DNA of 64,000 nt from Dimorphilus gyrociliatus (taxonomy: Eukaryota > Annelida > Polychaeta > Dinophilidae). The stretch is taken from positions 248,001-312,000 of the forward strand of contig CAJFCJ010000031.1 of the NCBI GenBank assembly GCA_904063045.1, in the 5' to 3' direction. The first letter of the stretch is position 1. The number at the start of each line of letters is the position of its first letter. Both the position numbers and the translations under genes were made by a program. This document shows positions 11,401-23,969 of this stretch, piece by piece. Under the pieces are notes generated by a model. It did not search any database. It worked only from the letters and a program-made list of their open reading frames with translations, and had not been told where the DNA came from.

Positions 11401-13259
11401 TACTTTTTAACTACCTTTACGACTCTGTTGATTGGTCCAAATCAAACGAAAATTCGGTACTCAATAATTTTATACAAATAATTAAATTAGCGAAATTATT
11501 TGTTAAAACATTTGTTTATCAAAAAAATTTTAGAAATGTAAAGTTTGTCGCAAAGGTGGAGAAGTGATATTATGTGACAAATGTAATGCTGCCTTTCATC
11601 TGACCTGCTTAAGACCGGCGTTATTTTCCATTCCAGCGGGAGAATGGTTTTGTACTTCCTGCAATGTAAGTAATTTAAGGAAAAAGAAAACAATAACGCA
11701 TCTACGTATCTTTTTATAGCCACAAAATAACGAAAAAAGATCTCGACGGCCCAGGTATGCAGAGGATGATGAGGAAAATGGACTAAATAATGACGATTAT
11801 TTATTTAGGTCTATGAGACCAAGAGTAAGTTCTAAAATAGAAAAAAAGAATCATATGATAGATTTAACTTTTAAACTTGTTTTTATTAGCGATCCACTGT
11901 AACTTGTTGTATATGCGGATCAAGTGAACGACCTGTAAATAAATGCATGAGCTGCAATGCCAGTCTACACTATTGGTGTAATGATCCACCTTTTGAGAGC
12001 GAAATGTCTTTCCAGAAACAATATGGTTGTATGTTATGCAATGGTAGATCCAGACGCTCTCTTCGATCTAACAGAACTTTAAATGGAAAAGTTGAAATGA
12101 CCGAAGAAGACAAGACCAAGTTTGAAAAGGAAGCCAGAGCTGATAGAGCTGCGAGGAGAGCTGCACTTAAAACAAACGTCTTACCTTCAAGTGATGATGA
12201 TATGGGTGATGATGAAAAATTAGAGGACGGGGAACCTTATGTAAAAATTTCTCGAAGGCGAACGTCATCGGCTTCATCCGCTTCATCAACAGCTAGTTAT
12301 CATCTTGTTGATCATTCCTATCCATCGGGAAGAAAAAAGAGAAATCGTTCTCGACAACCCCTATATGCCAACAATTACGAATCTTCTGATTCAAATAGTG
12401 AATATCCGGAAGATCCTTTAAAAGTAAAAATGAGCCTAAGAAAGAAACAGCGGCCGCTATATATGGAAACAGATTATTCCTGTGATACGGAGGAAGATGC
12501 ATTTTCTAGGGATTTAAACGATACAAATAATCAATATACCACAGAAATTATTGTTGATGAAAGTTCTTTAACTGATCAAGTACCAACTCATAATAATAGA
12601 AATACTATCATGCTAGATGGGAAGACTCAGGTTACTATTATTTCGCCTAAAAAGGAACGAGCAAAGCCAAAACCAAGAGTAGCTGACGAACAAGCAAAAT
12701 TAAAGGTATCATAACAAAAACTAAAAATCGTCTAATTTTAAGTTAAACGTTTCCATTATTTTAAAATATTAGGAAATGATTGGCTTATTAGCAAGAACTG
12801 GACGACAAAAGTGTGCTTGGCCATTTATCGACCCTGTTCGAAAAGAAGACGTTCCTGATTATTATGACGTGATAACGAAGCCCGTTGATTTGTCAACGCT
12901 CCGTAAGAAGATTGAGACTCATCAGCTTAAATCTGTGAATGATGTAGCTGCTGACGTCGCCCAGATGTTTGATAATGCTGAATTTTACAATGCTGTAAGT
13001 AATTAGTTTACTATAGAAATTATAATATACATTATTATTGAACGAATAGGTTGGAGATATTGTGTATAATTGCGTTGAGCCTGTTGAAAAATTCTTCGCC
13101 AAGCATTTCAAGGTTATGTTCCCAAACGATATCTACAGACGAGAAAGACGCTATAAGGAAACCGAAAAGGCAACAAATGGAGATACTGAAGAAGCTGTTG
13201 TCCCGCAGGAGACAAGTATACTCGTCAATGGTGATAATCAGACGTCGATTGAATCCTAA
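8477..13259 (+). CDS. BAZ1B: BAZ1B/WSTF-like chromatin remodelling subunit (DDT-WHIM-PHD-PHD-bromodomain)
   Basis: About 17 exons joined by short introns. In order: a basic serine-rich N-terminus; a DDT-like domain (8905-9677, '[17 protein letters not shown]'); a WHIM motif (10247-10662, '[16 protein letters not shown]'); a Lys/Glu/Asn repeat tract (10740-10960); a PHD finger (11534-11665, '[16 protein letters not shown]' ... 'CLRPAL'); a second C4HC3 finger (11890-12050); an acidic/serine linker; and a bromodomain (12773-13130, 'CAWPFIDPV', '[13 protein letters not shown]', asparagine in 'FDNAEFYN'). First PHD and its flanks match human BAZ1B better than BAZ1A. BAZ1 proteins partner the ISWI ATPase and read chromatin. 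No WAC domain is visible upstream, so the protein is either short or lacks exons I could not find. Confidence 0.82.
10740..10960 (+). repeat. In-frame Lys/Glu/Asn repeat tract in the BAZ1B-like gene
   Basis: A purine-rich stretch (GAGAAG/GAGAAT/AATGAA units) encodes runs of EKE, NEN and a three-fold KNEI unit between the WHIM and PHD regions. It looks like expanded microsatellite within an exon. It also creates a long open frame on the opposite strand, which I treat as a shadow. Confidence 0.85.
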
Positions 13260-14383
13260 TAATCTAACTATGTTAGATTATTAAATAAATAAAAAATATG
13301 GAGAAACAGAAAGTTCACCCTCAAAGAAAAAAACAACTGCAACCTTTTCTTTTGATATTCATCGTCACTGCCGTCCAGTAAACAGGAAGAAAGAAACAAA
13401 AAAACAAAGTTGCAAATGGGTCCCGAAATAATCTTAAAACATTTTTTCCTAAACGAAAAAAACATCCGCCCTTTCATCCTTTTTTTCCTAACATTTAGGT
13501 TATTTAAAAAAAAAAGGGGAAAAAAAAACAAAACCAATAATCTGAAATAATTTTAAATCTTATTGCTCAAGAAGAAAATTTTATTAAACATTTTTTATAC
13601 TTTTAGAAAGAAATATTGTTTTGTTTTTTTTTTTAATGTGAGAAGTTTTTTCTTATTTCATTTTATTATAATCGCATATATATGTATATATATATATATA
13701 TATATTTGTATTGTTTTATTCACCCATTTACTTGAAATTATTTTTGTTTCTTTTTTCTTTTTTTGTAAAAAAAAAAAGGGAAAGATAAAGTTGCCATATT
13801 CTTTGCTCTAGCCCTTTTGTTTATGTTTTTCCCTATATATACAAATATTCATTTCATGGGTAAACACTGACATCTATAGTATGACAACAACAGCAGTAGT
13901 AGCAACATGTCTGTTTCTCTTTATCTCTTTTTCCATGTATATGTATATTTAAAGTATATGTATTTATTTTTATATATCTGAACATATCATGTGTATTCAT
14001 TAGTCTTTAAATCGTGTTTTTATGGTGTTTTGTACTATTCTATGTTGTTTTAATCTGATATAGGTGTACATCGAAAATAAATACAATAAAGGAATATACA
14101 TGTATATACTGTATATGTCATATATTACTACTTATATATATAAATATATATCTATATATATATATACGTATAATATTGCATTTATACAAAATAGATGGAC
14201 GCGTGCACTTTCTATTTATACTTTATAAACCTATACCCATATAGAATTTGTATAATAGTGTTTGAAGTGAAAAAAACATAAAATTTCCAGATTGAAAAAC
14301 AATAGAAATCTATAATTCCCAGGTTCACAATAGTGACCATATGTTTTCAAACCAAGTAGCTTAGAGGATACTAACGAAGGAGT
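13260..14383. other. BAZ1B-like 3' flank, AT- and T-rich
   Basis: Contains AATAAA motifs at about 13283 and 14077-14093, poly-A and poly-T tracts, and TA microsatellites near 13678-13706 and 14105-14165. Short open frames here are low complexity. No gene recognised. Confidence 0.6.
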
Positions 14384-14443
14384 ATGTATACAGTAACAAA
14401 AAAAATCGTCACGTCAGTTGCTACCTACCCCATAAGGGTAATA

Positions 14444-14655
14444 ATGAAAAGAAGTTCTCATAGTCAGCCAGCCAGTTCTTCGACACCGAAGCGTAAGACT
14501 TTATAATATTAAAAAAGGCGTAAATTCTACAAGTGTCATGTTTTTCAGAGTCTTCTGTAGTGAAAGGATCGTCGTCTTCTTTCATGTATTATTTCAAATT
14601 CATTATTATATCTATTTTGGGCATTATCATGTTAAGAATTATGGGCTACCTTTGA
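14444..14655 (+). CDS. Small tail-anchored membrane protein, unidentified
   Basis: Two exons (14444-14492 and 14549-14655) separated by a 56-bp GT...TTTTTCAG intron encode 51 residues. The N-terminal half is serine-rich with basic residues. The C-terminal half is one hydrophobic helix ('YYFKFIIISILGIIMLRIMGYL') running to the stop, the layout of a tail-anchored protein. An in-frame ATG at 14384 would add 20 residues; the 14444 ATG has the better context (A at -3). AATAAA lies about 50 bp downstream. The size resembles Sec61-beta and other small ER proteins, but I cannot match it to a family. The intron fits this genome, and the joined frame is open. Confidence 0.5.
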
Positions 14656-15081
14656 AAAACACCCGTTTGTTTTAAAGTATATTTAAAGCATGACTTCGTA
14701 ATATATAATAAAGTATTCCTATCTATTCTATGTGCGTTTCGGGTTAAAATATATTAAATGTGAAAGAATAGAGATATTTGTTCTTTTAACAATTTTATTT
14801 ATATGGTGACATCTTCATAATATATTCTCACAGGCAAGCACGATTATGAACATTTTAAAAAACAATATATATATACATATATATATATATATTAGGTAAA
14901 ACAAGCTAAAAGAGAATATTTGCTTAAAAACAAGTTCAACTACTATTTACAAAAAACAAAGTGAACACGAATAAATGAAACAGCTAAAAGTGACATAATA
15001 ATATTCTAAAAACTGAAAAAAATATACAATAGACAGAGACACTTACCTGGATCTATAGAAAGACTACCGGTCTCCTTCTGT
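14656..15081. other. Convergent 3' flanks
   Basis: Between the small membrane-protein gene (+) and DAP5 (-). AT-rich, with a TA microsatellite at about 14865-14893 and polyadenylation-like motifs on both strands. No gene seen. Confidence 0.6.
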
Positions 15082-18000
15082 TTAATCCGCCTCTTCTTCA
15101 TCCTCTTCTTCTGATTCGGCTTCTTCCAACCAAGTAAGCCACTGATTGACTTGAAACAGTGCCTGCCCTTTCCCCGGATATTCATCATTAACTTCCTCTT
15201 TCCATTGGAAGAAAGCGTCCTCTTCCACAATTTCCTCGTTGTATAGTTGCATGAAAAGCCGTAATATTAAGCCTAATGACCGAAGAAATAATAAGCAAAC
15301 AAATAGATATGATTTATGGTTCATAAATGAAAAGGTGAAAGTATAGACTGGTGAATAAATAGAGTGGCATACAAATTCTCACCTTTGGGAAATGATTTTT
15401 CATAAGCGAATAGCTGAGTTGCGTATAAAGTAAATTTTTGTAGCTCAACATCATCTCCTATAAATCTTGATAGAACAGGTTTGAAGCTCGATAAAAGTGC
15501 CTTTTCGTCATCGCAATGTGACTTTTTGGACACTGCCGATTCGCAATCTATACCGTTAACAGTACTTGTTCTAGTCGTTACGTATTCCATAATACATTTG
15601 ACGAGTACAGAAACAAATTTTGGTCTTTCTTCCTTAGAGATGTCTGTATTTTCCTCAACCCAGTCAGACAATGAATTAGGATCGTAATTTTCTTCTGTTA
15701 ATTTCTTCTTTAAAGACCTTTCAAAAATCAGAAAGGGTACCAGAAAATCTAATTCCCTCTCTTGTAAAATGTCCACTAAATTAATATCGTCTGCACCTGA
15801 TATATTAAATAACCTTTAAAAAAGAACAAAACAATTATTTACACCTTATTACTAACCATTTAAAAGAAATTTAAAATCAAAATTAGAGGAATCAACAAAA
15901 TTCTTCAACCAGGACTTATTCTTTAAATGAACCAAACATTGGAAGAGATTAAGAATAAATTGTTGACGAATTTGAGACGATTGCGTCATATCCGTAACAT
16001 TTTTTAAAGTTAATACAGCATTATCGAGTATTAACAAATTTGCGCATAATAACGGCAATTTATAAAATTCGTTATTATTTTCATTCTCTTCTAATTTAGC
16101 CAAAGTAACTTTTAAAGCATTTTGTAGAGGATCTGAGGTTAAAAAACTTGAATTCATCAAAAATACCACTACAGATATAAGCAATTCTTCTCTATCTTCC
16201 TGTAGTATTATCTTTACATTCTGTTTTGCAATTGTTGCCAAACATAAGTTGATAATTAGCTCATCTAGAAATTTCTTTAAGCATTTATTATCGTTAATAA
16301 GTTTTTCGATTTCAGCAAATTTATCATCATTCACAGCTGTGAATATTGAACGAATTGTTTCGGTAACTTGTTGTTTATTAGTGACTTTTTTAACTGTTTG
16401 ACGTATTGTTATAGTTCCTTGCTTATGGATCATGGGGGCAGTTGGTGTAGTTTCAGTCTTCTCCGAACTGGATGGCTCTTGAGCAGATTTTGGTAAAGCG
16501 GTAGGACCAGCAGGCTTAAGGACGTTAAAAACACGCCCAGATGGCCTTAATGAGACAGTATCCTTACCATTTTGAAGAGAACCGTTAGATTCTTCATCAT
16601 CTCCGTTCGAGATACGCTGCTGGTATCTAGAACCCATATTTCGATTGTTTTTCAACTGATTATTATACATTCTATTGTTCATACGGTGATTATTTCTCGA
16701 ATCATCAAACATCTCTGAAAAATAGAACAAAATATTGATAGCATTGTACATCCCATTCAAATAACTTACGTTTTGATATAATTGACTCGTTAGAAATAAT
16801 TCCCGCATCGGAATATAAACTGAAATTTGACAAGCTATTCGGGCCAGAATTATGAAAAAGATCATTAATTTTCTTGGCACGCTCCTGCTGAAGTCTTGCT
16901 TGACACGAAACCAAGTTTATGGGCGTGCTTGAATTATGTAAAGAATATGAGCTATTCGAAATAAAGAGGCCATCTCGAGCAGCTTCTTCCCGAACTTGAA
17001 CTATAGTCCTAGGTCCATTATCCCTATAGGACTCCCTTGGAATCCAATGATGAGAACGCAATTCAACTATATCCTGTAGTAAAAATCTAACTCTGGGTGG
17101 TAATTCTTTGCTCTTCATAAACATTTCGATTCTATCGAAATACTGATTCATCCATTGCTAATTTTTAAGGGGGAAAAAAACATAAAATGACTCATTAAAA
17201 TGATTGATTATAGTAGTAACAAAAAAAAATCAAAAGCTTTTTACTTTTGCAGGTTTCGTATCGAGGCGACGGCCAACAGTTTTCATAATTTGACATAAAC
17301 ATTCTAAGTCTTCTACCATATCATTAACGTTACTACTCTTTTTCTTCTCCAACAATTGCTTGATGCATTTATGCAGTACGCCTTCGTGAACCATATCCAA
17401 CTTACCGAGTTCGCATATAAATTTGATATTTCCGAGCATTTTACGCTTCGCAATATGCAACTCCTCCATCTCCTCATCAGTGAGAATCGCTCCTCCTTTC
17501 TCCAATCTTTCTGTATCCTTTCTTCTATTTTCAAATTCATCTTGGCACTTATTTAATAGTAAACGTTTGAACGTCTAAAAGTGGAGAGAATGAGAGAATT
17601 GATAAAATAGCACGCATAAAAGAGAGTTTCTATTGTAAAAACAAACATTTGAAGAAGAATTTGGCGGATCAAAATTTGGTGCCTCCTTTGATAATCTGTT
17701 ACACAATTGTGCATAAAGAGAGCTATATTTCGGTTCTTCCAATGCCTTTTCAAATATCTATGGGAGCACGTAGAAGAGAAAGAAATTTTAAATTAGTCTT
17801 TGCTTGAAACAAGGTCAAAGTAGATTTCTAAAGCGGGTACTAATAAAATACTATACATATATTATACAGTATATATTTATAAACATGTACTATATATAAT
17901 CTATATAAGAGGGAAAGAAAGGTGAGATATGTATTTAAAAAAAAGACTTTTTTGTAAGATACGTACGAGTAAGATTATTCCAGCTAAGATGGTTTGGGAA

Positions 18001-18395
18001 TCGATGCCAACATGCAACAACTCGAAGCTTAGCTTGTCAAATTTCTGCGGCGTAAGCTTGTTGAGAATGCTGTTACGTGCATGTATTAGTAATAATGACT
18101 ATTATCTAAGCAAATTACGTAAAGTTCTTAATAACTACTTACCCACGGACTTTTCGAAAAATAAAATCATGAAGTTCATGTTGCAAAGGGGATAGTGATT
18201 CTCGAAATATGCTGCTTGGTGGAACCCAGCGCTTATTCCAAAAGGCCTGGGGTTGAGAAAAGGGGGCAGATTGCTCCTCCCTTGTAGCAATATTAAATAT
18301 AGAATTAAATTAAATGTCAGATTTCTTAAAGAAAATGCTAAAAACCTGTCGGCAGCACGACGAGATGCACGCCCCAGTTGATGCACAGAGTCCAG
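15082..18395 (-). CDS. EIF4G2: eIF4G2 / DAP5 / NAT1 translation initiation factor, probable non-AUG start
   Basis: Nine exons (18346-18395, 18143-18280, 17967-18069, 17647-17757, 17245-17574, 16770-17157, 15857-16714, 15383-15796, 15082-15272) keep one frame to about 860 residues; human DAP5 is 907. An N-terminal 'RWVPP' segment leads to 'FIFRKVRGILNKLTPQKFDKL' split over two exons; then comes the MIF4G domain, a Ser/Asn-rich linker, an MA3 domain, and a W2 domain ending 'LFQVNQWLTWLEEAES' plus an acidic tail. DAP5 supports cap-independent translation via eIF4A/eIF3 and lacks eIF4E binding. In the first exon an in-frame TGA is followed by CTA-ATA-CTG-GAC-TCT-GTG with no ATG. The first in-frame ATG lies deep inside MIF4G, so start is likely CTG 18395 or GTG 18386. 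Confidence 0.9.
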
Positions 18396-21300
18396 TATTA
18401 GTCAAGTAATAAAAGAACGGGATTGTAGAAAAGGTTACGATGCAAAATATACCCCGATTAAGATTTTTATCCTGTGTCTAAAATTTAAAAAATAAGACTG
18501 CCATTTAGTCTGCATTTGTTTACATTAACGACATTACTAATTAAGATATTGCGGCATATATTTTTTGATTAGATAATAATACGATAAAATTCATCATTTC
18601 TATATCGAATAGGAAAGTTACTAAAGACATATAAAGAACAATTTACCTCTCAGTTCGTCGTCTGCGGCTTAAAAAAACGTTTTTATTGTGAATTAGAAAG
18701 GAAATATGGAGACGGTATGGTTCCAGTTATGACGAAGAACGAACAGGTAAACGTTTAAATGGACGACTTGTTTACGGAGTAGGCGGCCATATTTAAAATA
18801 TATCCACTCCTCGTCTCTTTATAGACTCTCAAAGCGCATGCGCAAAGTGCGGATACTGAAAAAAAGCACGTTGCGAACATTTTTCAATTCATAGGCCTAG
18901 TTTAAACAAATATAGACATAAAATTGTTAGAATCTCTCCACTCTTCGTTAAATTAAGCCCATTTAAAATATATTTAGACGGTAGATTACAAAACAGGAGG
19001 GTAAAAATAATATTTAATAACATACATCGGACAAATCGATTACCGGAACAATGGAAAAATAGAGAAGAAAATAATTTCCACAAGTAAGGAATTATAAAAG
19101 AAAAAAACTGGAAGATCATTCTAATATATTCTATAAAAAGGGAATATATATTATAATAAAAGAGAAGAGAAGGGGATAATGTTTGTGTATTTATGTTATC
19201 AAACCCTTTGCATAATCAATATAAATAAACGCCGATATTTGACGTTGGAAATACATCATTATTAAAGAATTTATCACGCTTTTGATATGAGATATAAAAT
19301 ATCCTACCCATAAATAAAATATCATATGACGTGGAAAATTGGTATAGTATATTAAACTACATTATTATTACTCTTTAGCAAGGTTAAAAGAGTATTATTC
19401 ATTAATCTAATGTATCATTTAAAGAAAAGCCAATTCCTAATTACTAATGTATTAGTATAAATGTAATTAAAGTATTAAATGAATATTAAACATCTCTGTA
19501 TAGAATTCTATACAATATATTGTAGAATCGTACAAACAAATCGTACAATGCAGACGAGCTTTTTCTTTTTTCCCCCACCCACCACCATATGCTCTTAAAC
19601 ATTGTTCATACTATAATCCTGCATTAATATTCATAAATTCTTCGGATAACGATTGCGAAATTCCTTGACCTTTAATAATCAATACATATTCTCAAATTTA
19701 ATTTTATTTAACATTTTTATATATAAATGATTAAAACTTAATACTATGTTATTTTTAAATTAATTTTTCTCTAAAGGTTTCTTTATTATTTGACTTCTGT
19801 AGACGATATTCAATAAATAAACGTGAATATATTCATACACCTGTTTAATAAGTATATATCTTCCATTTTCCAATAATAACTAATGATTCTTATTGTATAC
19901 TAACGTCATTAAATACAATTTCATCTTCGAAGTTTTGGAAAATATCATAGTTTACACAGATGACATAACTTTTCTTGGTGCGTCTGTATGTGTGTGTGTG
20001 TGTGTGTGTGTTTGAATATTTTTCATAGTTCTTCTAGTCGAAAGTGTAAACAAACTCTATCTGTAGAAGAATATAACATATTGAAAATATATTAAAGCGT
20101 ATCATCAGGTAAGGAAACACAATCTTACTTATAATAGCAACCTCAGAAAAGGGAAGTCGATAATACGTTATAATGAATTCTACCTCAGAGCTATCTAGGC
20201 CGAGTTGGTTTCTTTTTGTAATTCAACGTCATAAATCCACAATAAGAGAGTAACCTCATCTTTTCAATAAATTGCTAATAGTCGTGTATAGCTTATTTAG
20301 CATGAAATAATGAGAAAAAATAATATTTATTATATAAGTTAACTAAAGCAATTAAAAGTAATTTTGTTATTTCTTGAACAAGAAAAACAATCGATTAAAA
20401 TCCTTCAGCAAAACTCTTTTATTTGGAAACCGTGTAACTAGCAAAGTTCATCTACATTATGATGCCATCATGGGCTCGAACAGTGACGAACGACAAAAGT
20501 TTTTAAAAGAACAAAATCAAATTCAAAAAGATAATAAATAAATGATAAATAAATCATTCCATTATTCAATTAGCCTAACTGCGTTTAAGCACAATGAGGT
20601 AGGCTGGTGTTAAATTAATTAAATGGGTGTTTCAAAAATATAACATACATATAACATTTGTGAGGCAGAAGATGCTTTAGACAAAAAATTAACTTTTCTG
20701 GATATTCAGTAAGGAGAAAATACATTAATACATTTTTGGAGTGGAGAATACAAAAAATAGATGCATTTTGAGCAGAAAATGTTCATCAGACATGTGCGAG
20801 AACGATATAAACCCTTCACCACTTTTTAATTGGATACTTTCCATACAATGTACGGAAATATATCGGTTATTAAAATTTACACGAAAGTATGCAAAATTTT
20901 AATAACATTAAAAACAAAAACTCAAAAATAAGATAAATAAGCATTCATTCTTAAAGAAATGCATTAACATAAGACGTCTGAGTAAATTTACTCTTAACGA
21001 ACATTTAGATAAATGCACTCTTAATGAAGATTTAAACAAAATAAAATATAAACTCTATTAATTTAACTATTGCAATGTCATTGCTTCCGGAACGCAATTA
21101 CCGGACTATTGTTCTATGTGTTCCAGGGTCCAGGGGCCAAATTCAATTCGCCACGTGGTTTTACTTGTTACAAATTTCGTTGGCATTCTTAAGAAAATGT
21201 TCTATTAAGTTGTTTATATTTAGCATTAAGCAAACTATTATTTTGCATCTGTAAAATTTCGATCTCTAACGACTTAACAAATTCATCCAGTCCACCGGAA

Positions 21301-21842
21301 CGAACATGTTCTAAAATTTAAAAAAAAAATTAATATAATGCATTTATTAATTGTATTTTAAGTATTAAATTAATTTGCAACTTACAATTCCGTCTATAAA
21401 GAAGGCCAAAATTCAGCGCAGGCATGGTTATACAAGGTAATGTTGACGAGATATTATCGCCACGTGATTGTGGTGATAGTGCAACAGGCTTCCGATATTT
21501 AAACTATTAATCGGTAAAACTTCTAACCGATTTAAAAAACTGGTAGAAGTTCAATTTTGACGATTAATTAATCGAATCGAAAACATTTAACTTTAAGTTA
21601 CTTTTTAAACAAAAAACAATTTAAATTTAAAAATATTTAAAAATTTAAATTCAATATATGGAAAATAAATCGATTCTTATTGATTTTCATATCGCAGATT
21701 CAAAAACGTCGTTGACCACTTGATTTTAATGCGCATGCGCCAAATCTGTAAAACGAACTGTGATTGGTTTTACAAGAATTTGTTTTTTTTCGTCATTTTG
21801 TCTTTAGCGCTTAATCGTTCGTAATAACACTGGTAATACACT
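18396..21842. other. Long gene-poor region between DAP5 and PLK1
   Basis: 3.4 kb, unusually long for this window. It must carry the DAP5 5' UTR/promoter (18.4-18.9 kb, locally GC-richer with stop-interrupted frames) and the PLK1 promoter. It includes a (GT)n run near 19987-20011 and otherwise AT-rich single-copy sequence. A minus-strand candidate at 21200-21450 was examined and not accepted. An inverted CCAAT box (ATTGG) sits near 21763, about 80 bp before the PLK1 ATG. Confidence 0.45.
19987..20011. repeat. (GT)n microsatellite
   Basis: Twelve or so TG units in the gene-poor stretch before PLK1. Confidence 0.9.
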
Positions 21843-23969
21843 ATGTCTGGATCTGGCAGTGCAGCAGCAGAAATACCTGATATTGTGACTGATCCTAAAA
21901 GGCCGGACCGACGATTCAAAAAAGGAAAATTCTTGGGAAAAGTAACTATTATTTAAAGTACCGGTAATGTTTTGAAATGAAACTATCGTTTTTCTCTTTA
22001 AAAGGGCGGATTCGCAAGATGCTTCGAAATGACCGATTTCTCATCAAATCGGATTTATGCCGGAAAAATTATTCCCAAAACTCTTCTTCAGAAACAACAC
22101 CAAAAAGAAAAGGTAGGATTAAACTGAAATGATTAATCAAAGTACTATCATTTCTCCTTACATAGATGAGACAAGAAATAGAAATCCATCGTAACATCTA
22201 TAATAAGAATATCGTCAAATTTTATAGCTCCTTTGATGATGAAAATTTTGTGTATATCCTTCTCGAATTATGCAGCAGACGTGTATGTTTCCAGCAAAAA
22301 AATTAATTCCCTTTCGAATGATCTAATTGATATTATATTTTAGTCGCTTATGGAACTTCACAAAAGGAGAAGAGCTGTTACAGAACCAGAAGCGCGTTAC
22401 TTTTTTAAACAGATAACTGAAGCAGTAAAATACCTTCACGATAATAATATTATACATAGAGATTTAAAATTGGGAAATCTATTTTTAAACGATAACATGG
22501 ATATTAAAATTGGTGATTTTGGCCTAGCGACTAGATTTGACGGTGAAAGAAAAATGTTTGTATACATTTTAAAATAAACGACCATTGAACCCATAGTAAT
22601 TTAAAATGTCTTTAGGACACTCTGCGGTACACCAAACTACATTGCCCCGGAAGTTCTTTGTAAAACAGGTCACAGCTTCGAAGTGGACGCCTGGTCTATG
22701 GGTTGCATTTTATATACCTTACTTGTTGGGAAACCTCCTTTCGAAACAAGTAACTTGAAGGAGACATACAATCGAATTAAGAAGAATATTTATCAAATTC
22801 CAAGATCAAAAGTTTCACCCACAGCCACCTTATTAATTCAGAAATTACTTAATAGTGACCCCTTGAAACGACCTTCTATGGGTGATGTGTTAGTTGATCC
22901 TTTTTTCGAAGCCGGTTACATGCCTTTGGGTCTACCAATAAGCTGCTTAACAATGACTCCAAGATTCGATCAACTAGCAGAAAGAAAGCCCATGTCGAAT
23001 GCTTTGGCAAAATCAATAAAGGTTGGTGCGACTGAAGAGAAACTTCCAAAGGTAGAGCAAGTTGCGCAATCAGACTCAGTTGATTATCTTCAAGAGTTGT
23101 ATGCAGCTCTAACAAATCTTACAAATATGACAAATTTTAAAGATGGAGGCATTAATGGAAATTACGGTACGTAAATCCGTAGAGAACAATGCAATAAAAA
23201 GTAAATATGAACTTGTTTTCTTACAGAGGACAGTGAAGATCCTGCAGCTGTTCCGATCTACTGGGTTAGTAAATGGGTAGATTACTCTGATAAATATGGA
23301 CTTGGGTATCAATTATGCGACAACAGTGTTGGTGTATTGTTCAATGATTCTTCCCGCTTGATTTTAGCTGGAAATGGAGAGTGAGTATATGTTAAATAAG
23401 AAACTTTCTCTTTTCTCCCTTTCCAATTGTAGGATGCTCACTAAACACATACTATTTAATCTTTAGGAATATGCAGTACATCGAACGAACTGGCCAAGAA
23501 CATTTTCACACACTTAAATGTTATCCTGAAAATTTGCAAAAGAAAATGACGCTTTTGCGTTATTTTAGGAATTATATGACTGAGCATCTCCTTAAAGCTG
23601 GCCCAAGTCAGATACCAAGAGAAGGTGATGAAATGACAAGATTACCTTTCATGAAATCGTGGTTTCGCACAAGAAGTGCTATGGTCCTTCAATTAAGCAA
23701 TGGAACCGTTCAGGTATATTTCCATAAGTGAACGCTAATCTCATCTAATATATGTTGTTTTATTTGCATAGGTAAATTTCTTTCAAGATCATACCAAGGT
23801 GATAATTTGTCCAATCATGCAAGCCGTTTCGTTCATCGATGACAAAAGAAATTTCCGCACATTTAGATTCACTTTAATTGAACAATTTGGCTGCCCTAAG
23901 GACTTGTTATCACGACTGAAGTATGCCAGAGCTATGCTAGAGAATCTAGGAAATCCATCTTCACGATAA
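21843..23969 (+). CDS. PLK1: Polo-like kinase 1
   Basis: Eight exons (21843-21941, 22005-22112, 22166-22282, 22344-22555, 22616-23166, 23227-23380, 23467-23713, 23772-23969) give 561 residues; human PLK1 is 603. The kinase domain has the polo glycine loop '[12 protein letters not shown]', '[11 protein letters not shown]', DFG and '[15 protein letters not shown]', with the T-loop threonine in place. Two polo boxes follow: the first with '[19 protein letters not shown]', the second with '[14 protein letters not shown]', keeping the His and Lys that grip phosphopeptides. Controls mitotic entry, centrosome maturation and cytokinesis. One exon donor is the weaker AT|GTTTGT at 22555, placed so that the T-loop reads through. 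Downstream on the same strand lies CKAP5, another spindle factor. Confidence 0.97.

Noticed and set aside
13563..13811. 82-codon Phe/Lys/Ile-rich frame
   Set aside because: Translation of poly-T and TA repeats in the BAZ1B-like 3' flank.
21200..21450. Minus-strand pair of short exons (MPALNFGLLYRRN ... EFVKSLEIEILQMQNNSLL)
   Set aside because: The only consensus splice joins T to AA, creating an in-frame stop; other phases also stop. Could be a pseudogene or wrongly read, but I cannot support a product.
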